Shown in pieces: positions 19,963 through 28,711 of a stretch of 64,000 bases of DNA; position 1 is the stretch's first letter; each line of letters opens with the position of its first letter. The DNA comes from Afipia sp. (lineage in GTDB: Bacteria > Pseudomonadota > Alphaproteobacteria > Rhizobiales > Xanthobacteraceae). The DNA lies in assembly GCA_017308575.1 (NCBI GenBank), contig JAFKEQ010000002.1, positions 250,832-314,831 on the forward strand. Direction: 5' to 3'. The position numbers and the translations under genes were made by a program. Under the pieces are notes generated by a model that saw only the letters and a list, made by a program, of their open reading frames with translations, did not search any database and was not told the DNA's origin.

Positions 19963-21258
19963 TCAAGTCCGCACGCTGTTTTTCAGAGGATAGAGAAACA
20001 GGCCCGCCAGCGCGGAGATCAGCGACGCACCGCTCATGAATGCGGCGATCGCGTACCAGTTGCCGGTCACGCCCAGAAGATAGGCGCCCACCAGCGGCGC
20101 TGTTGCGCTCCCGAGGATGGTGCCGAGGGTGTATCCGATCGCCATTCCCGAATAGCGGACATTGGCTGGAAAAATTTCCGCGAAGAAGGTTGGCATCACG
20201 CCATAGTTTGCCGCGAACGGCAGGAACAGGATGATGAAGCCGAGCATCATCATGGCGGCGTTCTTCGTGTCGAGAAGCGCGAACCAGATGAACGGCGTCA
20301 CCACCATGAACACCGCGCCGATGACGAAGATCGCCTTCCGGTTGATGCGGTCGGACAGCCAGCCGAATGCGATCATGCCGATGGCGAGGAATGCGAACGC
20401 CGCCATGATCAGCATCAGCATCTCGCCGCGCGCCACGCCGAGATACTTGGCGTACCCGAGCGAGAAGACCGACGCGGTATAGAAAAAGGTTCCGGCGCCG
20501 ATATAGGCCAGGCACAGCAGCACGACCTTGGCCTTGTGATTCCTGAAGACCTCGACCACCGGTGCCTGCTCGACCTTGCGTGCTTCCTTGACCGCAGCAA
20601 AGTCCGGGCTTTCGGATACGCGCGCGCGGATTGCCATGCCGAGAATCACGAGGATCGCGCTCAGGATGAAGGGAATCCGCCAGCCCCAGGACAGGAATTC
20701 GGCTTCGCTCAGGCTGCTCAACGCGAGGAATGCAAGGTTGGCGAGGATCAGTCCGATGCACGAGCCGGTGTTGACGATGCCGCCGAAATAGCCCTGCCGG
20801 TGCGCGCCTGCGTGTTCGACGCTAATGAGCACCGCGCCGCTATATTCGCCTCCGAGCGAGATGCCCTGGATGACGCGAAGCACGATCAGCAGGACCGGCG
20901 CCCAGATGCCGATCGAGTCATATGTCGGCAGCAGGCCGATCAGGAACGTGGCTCCGCCCATCATCGTGAGCGTGACGATGAGGGACGCCTTGCGCCCGAT
21001 GCGGTCGCCGTAATGGCCGAACAGCGCCGCGCCCGCCGGACGGGCGACGAAGGCGACGGCGAATGTCGAGAGCGACAGCAGCGTGCCGACCAGATTGTCG
21101 AACGAAGGGAAAAACAGTTTTCCGAACACGAGCGCCGCGGCAATGCCGTAGACGAAGAATTCGTACCATTCGACGGCGGTGCCGGCGAGGCTCGACAGCA
21201 GCGCCTTGGTCGCTTCCGGTTTTCTGTAGGACACGGTGTCCTGAGTGATCGCGGTCAT
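19963..21258 (-). CDS. MFS transporter, metabolite:H+ symporter (MHS) family
   Basis: A 431-residue 12-helix transporter. The MHS-type start EWYEFFVYG and the cytoplasmic motif GHYGDRIGRKASL between helices 2 and 3 are clear, with LRVIQGISLGGEYSGA in helix 4. The family imports small acids and osmolytes such as shikimate, ketoglutarate, citrate or proline/betaine. It is followed on the same strand by nothing close, and the DHDPS-family gene lies 96 bases upstream of it on the same strand. The transporter and enzyme may therefore serve one catabolic route. Confidence 0.88.
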   Translation of the reverse strand: MTAITQDTVSYRKPEATKALLSSLAGTAVEWYEFFVYGIAAALVFGKLFFPSFDNLVGTLLSLSTFAVAFVARPAGAALFGHYGDRIGRKASLIVTLTMMGGATFLIGLLPTYDSIGIWAPVLLIVLRVIQGISLGGEYSGAVLISVEHAGAHRQGYFGGIVNTGSCIGLILANLAFLALSSLSEAEFLSWGWRIPFILSAILVILGMAIRARVSESPDFAAVKEARKVEQAPVVEVFRNHKAKVVLLCLAYIGAGTFFYTASVFSLGYAKYLGVARGEMLMLIMAAFAFLAIGMIAFGWLSDRINRKAIFVIGAVFMVVTPFIWFALLDTKNAAMMMLGFIILFLPFAANYGVMPTFFAEIFPANVRYSGMAIGYTLGTILGSATAPLVGAYLLGVTGNWYAIAAFMSGASLISALAGLFLYPLKNSVRT

Positions 21259-21354
21259 GTTTCCTCCTGAAGGGTGTTTGTTGATTGATGGTGCGGCGCT
21301 GCGATCCGCGATTCTTGAGATCCGCTTGATCGCAGCGCCCTGTTGAAAGGACGT

Positions 21355-22284
21355 TCAGCCCGCGGCTGCGCTGCGCGGCGTATCGGCGGCCTTGGTGTCG
21401 AGCAGGGCCAGAATCGTGGACAGTTTCGTCCGGTCGTCAGCGTTCAGGCCCTTCATCGGCGCGCGGGGCGGGCCGACCGGGCGGCCCGCGATCTCAAGCC
21501 CCGTATGCGCGACGCGGATGTGGGACTTCGCGCAGATGAATTCGCACAGCGGGAAGAGCTGGTCCCACAGATCGCGGCTGAGCACGGCGTCGCGCGCGCG
21601 CGTCGCCGCGTCGAAGAACTGCAAGGCCAGTTTTGGTGCGAAGTTGGTGCAGACGGGAGCCCAGCCGGTTGCGCCCGCCATGAAGGCCTGCAGGCTGGTG
21701 GATTCCCAGCCTGCGATCAGCGTGACGTCGCCGCCGACGAGCCGCCGGATCGCAGAAATGCGGGACAGGTCGCCGGTGCTTTCCTTGATGCAGTTGATGT
21801 TGTCGAGTTCAGTGAGACGCGCAAGGAAATCCGGCTTCATGTCGACGCCGGTTGTCCATGGGTTGTTGTAGACGCAGATCGGAAGATTGATGGCCGCGGA
21901 CACGCGCTCGTAGTGCGTGAGGACTTCGTCTTCCGTCAGAGGCCAGTACGACACCGGCAGGATCATCACGCCGTCGCAGCCCACATCCTGCGCATGCCGT
22001 GACAGCGAGATGCAGGCGGTCGTGGTGCGGGCGCCGGTGCCGACGATGACGGGGATGCGACCGGCGACATGTTTTGCCACTGCCGCGGTCGTTTCCTTCA
22101 TTTCCTCGTCGCTGAAGGAGCCGTTGCCTCCGGTGCTGCCGAAAATGCAGACGCCGTGGACGCCGTTCTCGATCTGAAAGTCGATTTCTTCAAAGAGACG
22201 TTTTTGGTCGATGCTTTCGCCGGCGTTCGTCGCCGTTGGCAAAAACGTAAATACCCGAGACCAGAAGTCGGTTTGCTTGTTCAT
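21355..22284 (-). CDS. Dihydrodipicolinate synthase-family aldolase/dehydratase
   Basis: A 309-residue class I aldolase of the DapA/NanA superfamily. The Schiff-base lysine is Lys167 in INCIKESTGDL, and the catalytic Tyr139 is in VYNNP. The GSTGGNGSFSDEE loop (49-61) replaces the usual GTTGE, suggesting a substrate other than aspartate semialdehyde. GGACTT just ahead of the ATG at 22284 is a good ribosome binding site and supports this start over the much longer frame. It sits in front of an MHS transporter and divergent from a FadR-type regulator, so it is probably inducible and catabolic. Confidence 0.88.
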   Translation of the reverse strand: MNKQTDFWSRVFTFLPTATNAGESIDQKRLFEEIDFQIENGVHGVCIFGSTGGNGSFSDEEMKETTAAVAKHVAGRIPVIVGTGARTTTACISLSRHAQDVGCDGVMILPVSYWPLTEDEVLTHYERVSAAINLPICVYNNPWTTGVDMKPDFLARLTELDNINCIKESTGDLSRISAIRRLVGGDVTLIAGWESTSLQAFMAGATGWAPVCTNFAPKLALQFFDAATRARDAVLSRDLWDQLFPLCEFICAKSHIRVAHTGLEIAGRPVGPPRAPMKGLNADDRTKLSTILALLDTKAADTPRSAAAG

Positions 22285-22344
22285 GAAAGTCCTCCCAGCG
22301 GATCGACATTGAGCTGTCGTGGGCGTAATCCAACACATATCAGG

Positions 22345-22355
22345 CTGTCTGACAA
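22345..22355. promoter_or_regulatory. Candidate FadR-type operator CTGTCTGACAA
   Basis: A short dyad centred on TGTC-T-GACA lies in the 163-base gap between the divergent DHDPS-family gene and the GntR/FadR-type regulator. It resembles the TNGTNNNACNA operators of this regulator family. The position fits a shared control site for both directions. Only a sequence match by eye supports it. Confidence 0.35.
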
Positions 22356-22447
22356 GCAGGCAGGCAGATAGCCTTGCTGGCTGAATACCTTGTGGAGGGC
22401 TATTGTTTTTGCTAGCGAAATTTCTCCGGGATTCGGAAAATGCGAAG

Positions 22448-23158
22448 ATGAACACTCGACCTGCGCCAGCGATGCTGCCCAAGGTGGCAAAAATCTCACT
22501 TGTCGATGAAGTGATCCGGGCCATGCGCCAGATGCTGGAAAACGACATCTGGACCGCCGGCAGCAAGTTGCCTTCGGAGCTTGAACTGAGCCGCCAGCTT
22601 GGTGTGGGGCGTTCGACCATCCGGGAAGCGTTGCGGGTCCTCGGCCATCTGGGACTGGTGGAGTCGCGAACGGGGCTCGGCACCTACGTGACCCAGCAGA
22701 CCATGTCGAACAGCCCGATCGAACTGCCGCAAACTGCCGAAACGCTTGTGGAATTGTTCGAATTCAGAAAGTCGATCGAAATTCCGGCGGCGCGGCTGGC
22801 CGCGGAGCACCGGACGCCCGAGGAGATGGACGACATTCGCAAGGCGTGGGACCGCTGCGCGCAGGCGGTTCAGAACGACAGCGCGGTCGAGTTTGCGCGC
22901 CTCGATTTTCTCTTTCACCTGTCCATCGTCAAAGCTTCGCACAACCGGTTTTACATCGCGGCCTATGAAGGCCTGAGCGAAGCATTCAAGGGCAATGTGA
23001 AGCTGATCCTCGGGCAGGGGCAGCTCCGCAGCATGCTGCACTTTCACGATGCTTTGATCGAGGCTGTCGCCGATGGCGATGCGCATCATGCCGCGCGGGC
23101 CGTGACGGACAATTTCGTCGAAACCGACGTCCGGCTGGCGCTGTTATTGCGGAAGTAA
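22448..23158 (+). CDS. GntR-family transcriptional regulator, FadR/FCD type
   Basis: A 236-residue DNA-binding repressor. The winged helix-turn-helix spans about residues 10-75, with SKLPSELELSRQLGVGRSTI the recognition region and GLVESRTGLGTYV the wing. The FCD domain follows (about 85-225), with helices containing FEFRKSIEIPAARLAA, ARLDFLFHLSIV and MLHFHDALIEAVADGD, whose His and Asp residues usually bind a metal and a carboxylate ligand. It is divergent from the aldolase and transporter genes and probably controls them. An in-frame TTG 15 codons upstream is less likely than the ATG. Confidence 0.88.
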   Translation: MNTRPAPAMLPKVAKISLVDEVIRAMRQMLENDIWTAGSKLPSELELSRQLGVGRSTIREALRVLGHLGLVESRTGLGTYVTQQTMSNSPIELPQTAETLVELFEFRKSIEIPAARLAAEHRTPEEMDDIRKAWDRCAQAVQNDSAVEFARLDFLFHLSIVKASHNRFYIAAYEGLSEAFKGNVKLILGQGQLRSMLHFHDALIEAVADGDAHHAARAVTDNFVETDVRLALLLRK

Positions 23159-23321
23159 TCACGCTCGCCGGCCGGAGTTGCGCTGCCGTCCCGGGCTGGG
23201 GATAAGCTGGACAGCTTCAATCGCAAAAAGACCATGTGAGCAGCCAATTTGCCTTGTTTTTGACACGGCGCTTCCCTCTTGTCCGTTCGCTAATTAACCA
23301 AGCAAGCCGGAGTTCTTATCC

Positions 23322-23852
23322 ATGCGCCTTCCTTCCCTTCTCGGTGTCGCTGCCGCGGCACTCGTCGCCTCCTTCGCATCGGCGAATGCCCAGCAGCCTC
23401 AGGGCGTGCGCATCGGCGTGCTCGAATGCCACGGCGGCCAGAACGTCGGCATGGTGGTCGCTTCCGCAACCACGCTTGAATGCGTGTTCAACGGCCAGGG
23501 CCGCCGGCCCGAGCCTTATCTGGCACACATCACCCGCTTCGGCGTCGATCTCGGCGTGACCGAGAACACCTCCTTCGCCTGGGCCGTGCATGCGCCGACC
23601 CAGCGCATCGGCCGCGGTGACCTCGCCGGCAACTACGGCGGCGTGGGCGGCAACGTCTCGTTCGGCGTCGGCGGCGGCGGCAACCTCTTGTGGGGCGGTT
23701 CGCAGAACTCCTTCGCGCTTCAGCCGCTCAGCCTGCAGGGCCAGACCGGCGTCAACGTGACCGGCGGCATCGTCGGCCTCGACCTCGAGCCGGTGAAGTT
23801 CGCGCCGCGCCGTCACGGCCGCCATCATCGTCACCATCGCCATCATCGTTGA
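23322..23852 (+). CDS. DUF992 secreted protein with histidine-rich tail
   Basis: A 176-residue exported protein with a signal peptide ending in FASANA. The DUF992 body includes VRIGVLECHGGQNVGMVVAS, a second Cys in LECVFNGQGRRP, and GGSQNSFALQPLSLQGQTG. The C-terminus is a run of His and Arg (RHGRHHRHHRHHR), absent from the sister gene downstream and possibly metal-binding. DUF992 has no assigned function. It is followed by a strong terminator, so the two DUF992 genes are separately transcribed. Confidence 0.88.
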   Translation: MRLPSLLGVAAAALVASFASANAQQPQGVRIGVLECHGGQNVGMVVASATTLECVFNGQGRRPEPYLAHITRFGVDLGVTENTSFAWAVHAPTQRIGRGDLAGNYGGVGGNVSFGVGGGGNLLWGGSQNSFALQPLSLQGQTGVNVTGGIVGLDLEPVKFAPRRHGRHHRHHRHHR

Positions 23853-23870
23853 GTTAACGAAATGGAATGA

Positions 23871-23898
23871 AAAAGGCCCGCTTTGGCGGGCCTTTTTT
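23871..23898 (+). terminator. Intrinsic terminator after the first DUF992 gene
   Basis: A perfect 11-base stem (AAAAGGCCCGC with GCGGGCCTTTT, loop TTTG) followed by further T residues, 19 bases after the stop codon. Confidence 0.9.
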
Positions 23899-24017
23899 GT
23901 TTTTGCTTATGCTCGTCGCCGGTCGGTGATTGAAGATTGCAGCGTAGCATGTATGACTTTGCGCGGGGCACATTCCCTTCATCCGTTTCGTTTGCGCCAT
24001 TCAGCCGGAGGCTTTCC

Positions 24018-24500
24018 ATGCGCCGTCTTTCGATCGCTCTGTCCGTGGCATCGGCCGCCATCGCCGCCACCGTTTCGCTCGCCGCCGCGCAGCAGCCTGC
24101 CACTCAGGTCGGCGTGCTCGAGTGCCGCGGCGGTCCGAATATCGGCATGATCGTCGGTTCGGTCACCAATCTGGGCTGCGTCTTCCGTGCGCAGGGCCGG
24201 CCGGATGATCTGTATACCGCGCGCATCACCAAGGTCGGCGTCGATCTCGGCATCACCACCGAAACCGCGCTGTCATGGGCGGTGTTCGCACCGACCGTTC
24301 AGTTCGGTCCGGGCGACCTGTCGGGCAATTACGCCGGCGTCGGCGCCAGCGCGACGGTGATCGCCGGTGTCGGCAGCAACGCGCTGATCGGCGGTTCGCA
24401 GAATTCCTTCGCGCTCCAGCCGCTCAGCGTGCAGGGCCAGACCGGCCTCAGCGTCGCGGGCGGTGTGCAGAGCCTGGAACTGCGTCCCGGCCGGTTCTGA
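24018..24500 (+). CDS. DUF992 secreted protein
   Basis: A 160-residue paralogue of the gene 166 bases upstream. The signal peptide ends in SLAAA, then QVGVLECRGGPNIGMIVGS, GCVFRAQGRPDDLY and NSFALQPLSVQGQTGLSVAGG mirror the first copy. It lacks the histidine-rich tail. The ATG at 24018 follows a GGAGG ribosome binding site, so the 27-residue upstream extension of the frame is not used. Function is unknown. Confidence 0.88.
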   Translation: MRRLSIALSVASAAIAATVSLAAAQQPATQVGVLECRGGPNIGMIVGSVTNLGCVFRAQGRPDDLYTARITKVGVDLGITTETALSWAVFAPTVQFGPGDLSGNYAGVGASATVIAGVGSNALIGGSQNSFALQPLSVQGQTGLSVAGGVQSLELRPGRF

Positions 24501-24537
24501 AATCGAATAACCGAGTCTTACGCTTCGATCTGAATTT

Positions 24538-24623
24538 GTCATCGCCGGGCTTGTCCCGGCGATCCCGATAGACTGAACGCAGTGCCTTGTGATCGGGATG
24601 GCCGGAACGAGCCCGGCCATGAC
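24538..24623. repeat. Palindromic repeat, GTCATxGCCGGGCTTGTCCCGG family
   Basis: Left arm GTCATCGCCGGGCTTGTCCC and right arm CGAGCCCGGCCATGAC, with internal hairpin GATCCCGAT/GATCGGGAT and others. A half-copy is at 52068-52101. It fills much of the 370-base gap before the EF-G paralogue; no gene is seen in the rest. Confidence 0.65.
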
Positions 24624-24868
24624 AATTGAAAATTCTCGCAATGATGAGAAACAAATCACATTGCTGCGCAGCGGAATGTTTCCCGCTTGCCAACCGCGCC
24701 GTGCCTTGAGACGATCCTTGCGCCGACCCGCATGCGCGCATCCGCAGGAGTGGGAATGGCGCGAGCGGACTGCGCGCAACATCGGAGTGAGAGCGTTCCG
24801 GCGGCGACCGGGGTTGCACTTCGCCGGACAAGCTTGATGCGGGCCGTGCTCCAGACAGGAGACGGCAA

Positions 24869-26950
24869 ATGGGACAGGACGGTCTACGGCAAGACGCTCT
24901 GAAGCAAGACAACGTGAGAAGTCCCCGCGGTCCCCGGTGCATCGCACTGGTGGGACCGTTCCAGAGTGGCAAGACCACGTTGCTCGAAGCGATACTGGCG
25001 CGCACCGGCGCCATTCCCAAGGCAGGCACCATTGAAGCCGCCAACACGGTCGGCGATCCGTCTCCCGAAGCGCGTCACCATCGCATGAGCGTCGGCCTCA
25101 CCGCCGCGACCACGACCTTCATGGGCGACAGCTACACCTTCATCGATTGTCCGGGTTCGGTCGAATTCATGCACGACATGCGCGCGGCGCTGCCTGCGGT
25201 GGATGCCGCGGTGATCGTCTGCGAGGCCGACGAGCGCAAGCTGCCGCAATTGCAGATCATCATGCGCGAACTCGAAAATCTCGGCATTCCGCGTTTCCTG
25301 TTTCTCAACAAGATCGACAAGGCCAGCAAGCGCATCCGCGAAACCCTCGCGACCCTGCAGCCTGCGTCGCGCACGCCGCTGGTGCTGCGGCAGATTCCGA
25401 TCTGGAAAGGCGACCTCATCGCCGGCTTCGTCGATCTCGCGCTGGAGCGCGCCTTTGTCTATCGCGAGCATATGCCGTCCGAGGTGATCGACCTCGACGC
25501 CGGCGATCTCGGCCGCGAGCAGGAAGCGCGCCTCACCATGCTGGAGAAGCTCGCCGATCATGACGACCGGCTGCTTGAACAGTTGCTTGAGGACATCCCG
25601 CCGCCGCGCGACGCGGTGTTCGACGATCTCGCCAGGGAGTTGAGCGAAGGCCAGATCTGTCCGGTGCTGCTCGGCTGCGCCACGCGCGAGAACGGCGTGC
25701 TGCGCCTCCTGAAGGCGTTGCGCCATGAAGCGCCCGGGATCGCGGCCACCGCGAAGCGGCTCGGCGTGACCGATGACAAAAGCGCGCTCGCCTATGTGAT
25801 GAAGACCACGCATCTCCAGCACGGCGGCAAGCTCTCGCTGGCGCGCATTCTGCGCGGACAGATCGCCGACGGCGACACGCTGCTGTCGTCCGGCGGCGCG
25901 ACGGGGCGCGTCTCCGGCATGGTGGCTGCAACCATCGGGCAGGACGGCAAGCGCACATCGGCGGGGACGGGCGACACGATTTCGCTCGGCAAGCTCGACG
26001 CAATGAAGACCGGCGACACATTGACCACCGGCAAGACCGCGCCGTCCGCGCTGATCGAGGTGATGGCAACCGCGCCTGTTCTGGCGACGGCGCTTGCCGC
26101 CACCGACCGCAAGGACGATGTCAAACTCGGTCAGGCGCTGGCGAAACTGATCGAGGAAGATCCGTCGCTGAGTGTGGTTCACAACGCGCTGACCCATGAC
26201 ATGGTGCTGTGGGGGCAGGGCGAGATGCATCTGCGCGTTGCGGTGGAGCGCCTGAAGGATCGCTTCGGCGTGACGGTGAAGCAGCACGCGCCGCCGGTCG
26301 GCTATCAGGAGACCATCCGCAAGACCATCACCCAGCGCGGGCGGCACAAGAAACAGTCCGGTGGCCATGGCCAGTTCGGCGACGTGGTGCTGGAAGTGAA
26401 ACCGCTGCCGCGCGGCGGCGGCGTGGTGTTCCGCGAGAAGATCGTCGGCGGCGCGGTGCCGAAGAACTATATTGGTGCGGTGGAAGAAGGCGTCGGCGAC
26501 GGCGTGGCGCGCGGTCCGCTCGGCTTCCCGGTGATCGATCTGGAAGTGACGCTGACCGACGGTTCGTATCACAGCGTCGATTCCTCCGATCAGGCGTTCC
26601 GGACCGCGGCGCGCGTCGGCGTCACCGAAGCACTGCCGCAATGCCAGCCGGTGCTGCTGGAGCCGATCCATGTGGTGGAGATCGTCTGTCCGTCCGAGGC
26701 CACCGCGAAGATCAACTCGATCCTCTCCGGACGGCGCGGCCAGATTCTTGGCTTCGACACCCGCGACGGCTGGGGCGGCTGGGACACCGTGCGGGCGATG
26801 ATGCCCGAAGCGGAGATCGGCGACCTGATCGTTGAGGTGCGCTCGGCGACGGCGGGGGCGGGCGGCTTTACCCGGCAGTTCGACCACATGTCCGAAGTGA
26901 CCGGACGGGCGGCGGATCAGATCGTGGCGGCCCGCCGCGCGGCGGCGTAG
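24869..26950 (+). CDS. Elongation factor G-like GTPase (EF-G2 type)
   Basis: A 693-residue translational GTPase with all five EF-G domains. G1 is GPFQSGKT (29-36), G3 is DCPGS (93-97) and G4 is NKID (147-150). The switch I segment RHHRMSVGL replaces the ERGITI of housekeeping EF-G, and Ser97 stands where the catalytic His of DTPGH normally is. Domain IV keeps the loop-bearing segment GRHKKQSGGHGQFGDV, and domain V has RRGQILGFDTRDGWGGWDTV. This places it with EF-G2 paralogues rather than fusA. It is not next to tufA or ribosomal genes. Possible roles are in a specialised translation step, which is not demonstrated. Confidence 0.9.
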   Translation: MGQDGLRQDALKQDNVRSPRGPRCIALVGPFQSGKTTLLEAILARTGAIPKAGTIEAANTVGDPSPEARHHRMSVGLTAATTTFMGDSYTFIDCPGSVEFMHDMRAALPAVDAAVIVCEADERKLPQLQIIMRELENLGIPRFLFLNKIDKASKRIRETLATLQPASRTPLVLRQIPIWKGDLIAGFVDLALERAFVYREHMPSEVIDLDAGDLGREQEARLTMLEKLADHDDRLLEQLLEDIPPPRDAVFDDLARELSEGQICPVLLGCATRENGVLRLLKALRHEAPGIAATAKRLGVTDDKSALAYVMKTTHLQHGGKLSLARILRGQIADGDTLLSSGGATGRVSGMVAATIGQDGKRTSAGTGDTISLGKLDAMKTGDTLTTGKTAPSALIEVMATAPVLATALAATDRKDDVKLGQALAKLIEEDPSLSVVHNALTHDMVLWGQGEMHLRVAVERLKDRFGVTVKQHAPPVGYQETIRKTITQRGRHKKQSGGHGQFGDVVLEVKPLPRGGGVVFREKIVGGAVPKNYIGAVEEGVGDGVARGPLGFPVIDLEVTLTDGSYHSVDSSDQAFRTAARVGVTEALPQCQPVLLEPIHVVEIVCPSEATAKINSILSGRRGQILGFDTRDGWGGWDTVRAMMPEAEIGDLIVEVRSATAGAGGFTRQFDHMSEVTGRAADQIVAARRAAA

Positions 26951-26976
26951 GCAAAAATCTGTCCTAAGAGACTAGG

Positions 26977-27020
26977 AAAACGGTTTCGTTGATGTATAAT
27001 ACATCATTGAAACCGTTTTT
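26977..27020. promoter_or_regulatory. Long AT-rich inverted repeat ahead of an HTH gene
   Basis: Two 21-base arms (26977-26997 and 26999-27019) match at 19 positions around a single central base. The inner half is a perfect palindrome, GATGTAT-A-ATACATC, that contains TATAAT at 26995-27000. The right arm runs into six T residues. It ends 38 bases before the start of the HTH regulator. It could be the operator and promoter of that regulator, a terminator for the EF-G gene, or both. Confidence 0.65.
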
Positions 27021-27057
27021 TACTTGCATAGTAGGTGTTTAACATGGAATCCTGCTC

Positions 27058-27315
27058 TTGATCACGTCAACGCAAATGCGGGCGGCCCGCGCGCTTCTGG
27101 GCATCGACCAGAAGACGCTTGCCGAACTGGCCGGCGTCTCGCTGCCGACCATCCAGCGGATGGAAGCCAGCAACGGCGTTGTGCGCGGCGTGGTCGACTC
27201 GCTGACCAAGGTCGTCGACGCGCTGAGCCGCGCGGGCGTGGACCTGATCGGCGACAACGCACGCAGCGAAGGCGGCGGCCGTGGCGTGCGGCTGAAGGAG
27301 CCGCCTCAAGGTTAG
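27058..27315 (+). CDS. XRE-type helix-turn-helix regulator
   Basis: An 85-residue protein with one Cro/CI-type HTH (about residues 8-60): MRAARALLGIDQKTLAELAG, then VSLPTIQRMEAS as the recognition helix. No ligand or toxin domain is present. A TTG start at 27058 is proposed, since no in-frame ATG exists nearer the upstream palindrome; a start at the internal Met7 is possible. It lies 40 bases upstream of the SulP transporter and is probably co-transcribed with it. The large inverted repeat in front is a likely self-binding site. Confidence 0.8.
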   Translation: MITSTQMRAARALLGIDQKTLAELAGVSLPTIQRMEASNGVVRGVVDSLTKVVDALSRAGVDLIGDNARSEGGGRGVRLKEPPQG

Positions 27316-27355
27316 AGCCCGGCCATGCGCCGGCGTGACACGCAGGCGCAGGATC

Positions 27356-28684
27356 ATGGACGTACCGAGCGGACAGCCGCAGCAGTCGCAACCGGCCGAA
27401 CTGTTCACCCCGAAATTTTTCACCGTGCTGCGCGAAGGCTACAGCCTCGACGCGCTCCGTGCGGATGCGGTGGCGGGACTGACCGTCGCCATCGTCGCGC
27501 TGCCGCTCTCCATGGCCATTGCGATCGCCTCCGGCGCCACGCCGGACCGCGGGCTCTATGCCGCGATCTTCGGCGGCTTCCTGGTCTCGATGCTCGGCGG
27601 CAGCCGCTACCAGATCGGCGGACCGGCGGGCGCATTCATCGTGCTGGTCCTTGCGTCGGTGACCAAACATGGCATCGACGGGGTGCTGCTCGCCACCATG
27701 ATGGCGGGCGCGATCCTCGCCATCGCGGGATGGCTGCGGCTCGGCACCTATATCAAATACATTCCGCATCCGGTGACGGTGGGTTTCACCGCGGGCATCG
27801 CGGTGATCATCTTCGCCAGCCAGATTCGCGATCTGCTCGGCATTACGTTGAGCGGCAAGGAGCCGGGCGAACTGATTCCGAAGCTGGAAGCGCTCGGCCG
27901 CGCCATCGGCACAACCAATGCTGCAGCGGTCGCAATTTCGCTGATCACCATCGCGATCATCGTCATCCTGCGCCAGTTGCGTCCCACCTGGCCCGCGCTG
28001 CTGATCGCGGTGATCGTCACCGGCGTTGCGGCGACGCTGCTGTCGCTGCCGGTCGAAACCATCGGCACGCGCTTCGGCGGCATTCCGCAGTCCTTTCCGC
28101 TGCCGTCGCTGCCGACCATGACGCTGGCGAAGGTCGAGGAGATGCTGCCCGATGCGCTCGCCTTCGCGCTGCTCGGCGCCATCGAGTCGCTGCTCTCCGC
28201 TGTCGTCGCCGACGGCATGACCGGCCGCCGCCATCGTCCGAACAGCGAACTGGTGGCGCAGGGTCTCGCCAATATCGGCTCGGCGCTGTTCGGCGGCATC
28301 TGCGTCACCGGCACCATCGCGCGCACCGCCACCAACGTGCGTGCCGGGGCGCGCACGCCGGTGTCGGGCATGCTGCATTCGGTGTTCCTCCTGGCGTTCA
28401 TGCTGCTGGCCGCGCCGCTCGCGAGCTACATTCCGCTGGCGACGCTCGCGGGCGTGCTCGCGGTGGTGGCCTGGAACATGGCGGAGAAGCGCGAATTCGC
28501 GGCGCTGCTCGGCAGGCCCGCCGAGGCTGCGGTGCTGCTGGCGACGTTCCTGCTGACGATTTTCATCGGGCTCGCTGAAGGTATCGCCGTCGGCAGTCTC
28601 TTGGGCGGCCTGATATTTTTGTCGCGGCGGCGGAAAGCCGCTCGCGACGCGCGCGACACTGCGATAGAAGATGCCTCGTCATAA
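27356..28684 (+). CDS. SulP-family inorganic anion transporter, without STAS domain
   Basis: A 442-residue polytopic protein of the SulP/SLC26 family, which moves sulfate, bicarbonate or related anions. The signature region is PDRGLYAAIFGGFLVSMLGG with the following YQIGGPAGAFIV; later motifs include ESLLSAVVADGMTGRRH and GTIARTATNVRAGARTPVSG. It ends ten residues beyond the last membrane helix, so the cytoplasmic STAS domain of typical 550-residue members is missing. AGGATC precedes the ATG. The closely coupled HTH gene upstream suggests local regulation. Confidence 0.88.
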   Translation: MDVPSGQPQQSQPAELFTPKFFTVLREGYSLDALRADAVAGLTVAIVALPLSMAIAIASGATPDRGLYAAIFGGFLVSMLGGSRYQIGGPAGAFIVLVLASVTKHGIDGVLLATMMAGAILAIAGWLRLGTYIKYIPHPVTVGFTAGIAVIIFASQIRDLLGITLSGKEPGELIPKLEALGRAIGTTNAAAVAISLITIAIIVILRQLRPTWPALLIAVIVTGVAATLLSLPVETIGTRFGGIPQSFPLPSLPTMTLAKVEEMLPDALAFALLGAIESLLSAVVADGMTGRRHRPNSELVAQGLANIGSALFGGICVTGTIARTATNVRAGARTPVSGMLHSVFLLAFMLLAAPLASYIPLATLAGVLAVVAWNMAEKREFAALLGRPAEAAVLLATFLLTIFIGLAEGIAVGSLLGGLIFLSRRRKAARDARDTAIEDASS

Positions 28685-28711
28685 TCGAGAGATTTTCGGA
28701 ACGCATTCGTC

